Source: Sphingobacterium sp.
GTDB lineage: Bacteria > Bacteroidota > Bacteroidia > Sphingobacteriales > Sphingobacteriaceae
Assembly: GCA_029239355.1 (NCBI GenBank)
Contig: JAQZAZ010000004.1
Coordinates: forward strand, 62,001-126,000
DNA: 64,000 bases
Direction of reading: 5' to 3'
Below the pieces are notes generated by a model. The model was not told the DNA's origin, did no database searches, and saw only the letters and a program-made list of their open reading frames with translations. The first letter of the stretch is position 1, and each line of letters begins with the position of its first letter. Both the position numbers and the translations under genes were made by a program. Shown piece after piece: positions 63,291 to 64,000 of this stretch.

Positions 63291-64000
63291 ATCGTTTAAA
63301 AGCTATATTAGGTAAGAACGCATTAGTTTACATGCGTGTTTTCCGCATCTATTACTATGATCTGGTCAGATTTTACAACTATTCAAATGTAAAACAGCTA
63401 TTTTCTAACGAGGATGCTTACAAAGGTCGTCTGACTATCCTATACCATGTGATCGAGAAAGGCTTAACCATGCCCGAGACTAGACTTGGATTTGGCCTAC
63501 CGGTCATCAAGGATCTCATCGAACTCTTACAAAAATTTAAGAAGGAAGGTTATGACACCAGGTGTTTAGAGTATCAGCATAGCAAGAACGTATTGGCAGA
63601 ATATTTTTACTTTCATCAGGAACAAGCTTATACTTTGCCCGAAGAGATTACTCAAAAGTATCAGGAATTCTCCAATTCGATTGTACAAGCCCCTCAGGTT
63701 CATCAACTACGATTTACACGGGAAGAATATTTCAAATACAAGGATCATCCTTTTGATCTTTTCTCATCGTCGCGCTATTCATGCCGCAATTATTCTAGCA
63801 GGCCCATTCCCGCAGAAATCTTAAAAAAATGCATTAGTCTGGCCATGAAATCACCAACATCCTGCAATCGGCAGCTCAATCGAATTTATGTGGTCACATC
63901 GCCCGGAGTAAAAGAAGAAGTACTTAAACTTCAATATGGCAACCGGGGCTTTGGACATTTGGCGAGCACGCTATTTATTTTAACGGCCAATATATCCTAT
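63287..64000 (+). CDS. Nitroreductase-family protein in the exopolysaccharide operon (3' end outside window)
   Basis: The ATG at 63287 overlaps the flippase stop (ATGA); the frame is open to the end of the window (238 codons). About residues 1-150 are a helical N-terminal extension with LTILYHVIEKGLTMPETRLGFG. From about 160 the nitroreductase fold begins: SSSRYSCRNYSSRPIPAEIL, with the FMN-phosphate-binding SRRS/RxYS-type segment, then LAMKSPTSCNRQ and IYVVTSPGVKEEVL. FMN-dependent oxidoreductase activity is inferred; similar proteins occur in capsule clusters with unclear role. Catalytic completeness cannot be judged as the C-terminus is missing. Confidence 0.8.
   Translation, partial: MNRLKAILGKNALVYMRVFRIYYYDLVRFYNYSNVKQLFSNEDAYKGRLTILYHVIEKGLTMPETRLGFGLPVIKDLIELLQKFKKEGYDTRCLEYQHSKNVLAEYFYFHQEQAYTLPEEITQKYQEFSNSIVQAPQVHQLRFTREEYFKYKDHPFDLFSSSRYSCRNYSSRPIPAEILKKCISLAMKSPTSCNRQLNRIYVVTSPGVKEEVLKLQYGNRGFGHLASTLFILTANISY

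Overview
The window reads as chromosome of a Bacteroidota bacterium, most likely Sphingobacteriaceae (Sphingobacterium-like). The evidence is four SusC/SusD pairs, a hybrid two-component regulator, many lipoproteins with Bacteroidota-type lipoboxes, promoter elements of the TAnnTTTG type, no clear Shine-Dalgarno sequences and moderate GC with AT-rich gaps. No rRNA, tRNA, CRISPR array or insertion sequence was recognised.

Layout. 1-4.3 kb: 3' end of a glycan-uptake operon (partial SusC, SusD, extra lipoprotein). 4.4-5.6 kb: a protein built of tandem homing-endonuclease-associated repeats without a nuclease domain. 5.65-14.7 kb (minus): an arabinan utilisation operon, SusC - SusD - three GH43 enzymes - transaldolase, with a palindromic element before susC. 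14.9-15.6 kb: a small HTH-like regulator that has a paralogue at 43.4 kb. 15.7-19.7 kb (minus): a hybrid two-component system sensor/regulator, divergent from 20.0-30.7 kb (plus), a second utilisation operon of GH105, DUF2264, BNR_4 propeller, DUF2264, SusC and SusD that probably targets a uronic-acid-rich glycan. 30.9-32.0 kb: cytosolic PAS histidine kinase. 32.3-37.0 kb (minus): SusC/SusD pair with no enzymes.

37.7-44.0 kb is the most unusual part. Two fimbrillin-like lipoproteins lie divergently, each next to a very small protein. The two small proteins share an EQGIAAGSA-type block and have unrelated acidic tails. Three promoters here carry the same 16-bp tandem-repeat element 34-35 bp upstream of the -7 box. 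A stand-alone LuxR-type HTH protein and an HTH-like protein flank the block.

44.0-45.3 kb: L,D-transpeptidase lipoprotein. 45.6-52.4 kb: operon of TonB-dependent receptor, DUF4876 lipoprotein, DUF6850-like barrel and di-haem cytochrome c peroxidase. 52.7-54.6 kb: a possible short RNA, CsbD, a rhamnogalacturonan acetylesterase and a small hypothetical. 54.7-55.3 kb: a decayed CapD-type dehydratase, then about 0.8 kb of extremely AT-rich DNA. 56.1-64 kb: start of an exopolysaccharide operon (initiating sugar transferase, PHP phosphatase, Wza, Wzc, flippase, nitroreductase-like protein cut by the window end).

The enzyme set (GH43 x3, GH105, DUF2264 x2, acetylesterase) points to growth on pectic side chains and other uronate-containing plant or algal glycans. 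Arabinose released by the GH43 enzymes would enter the pentose phosphate pathway, where the transaldolase acts.
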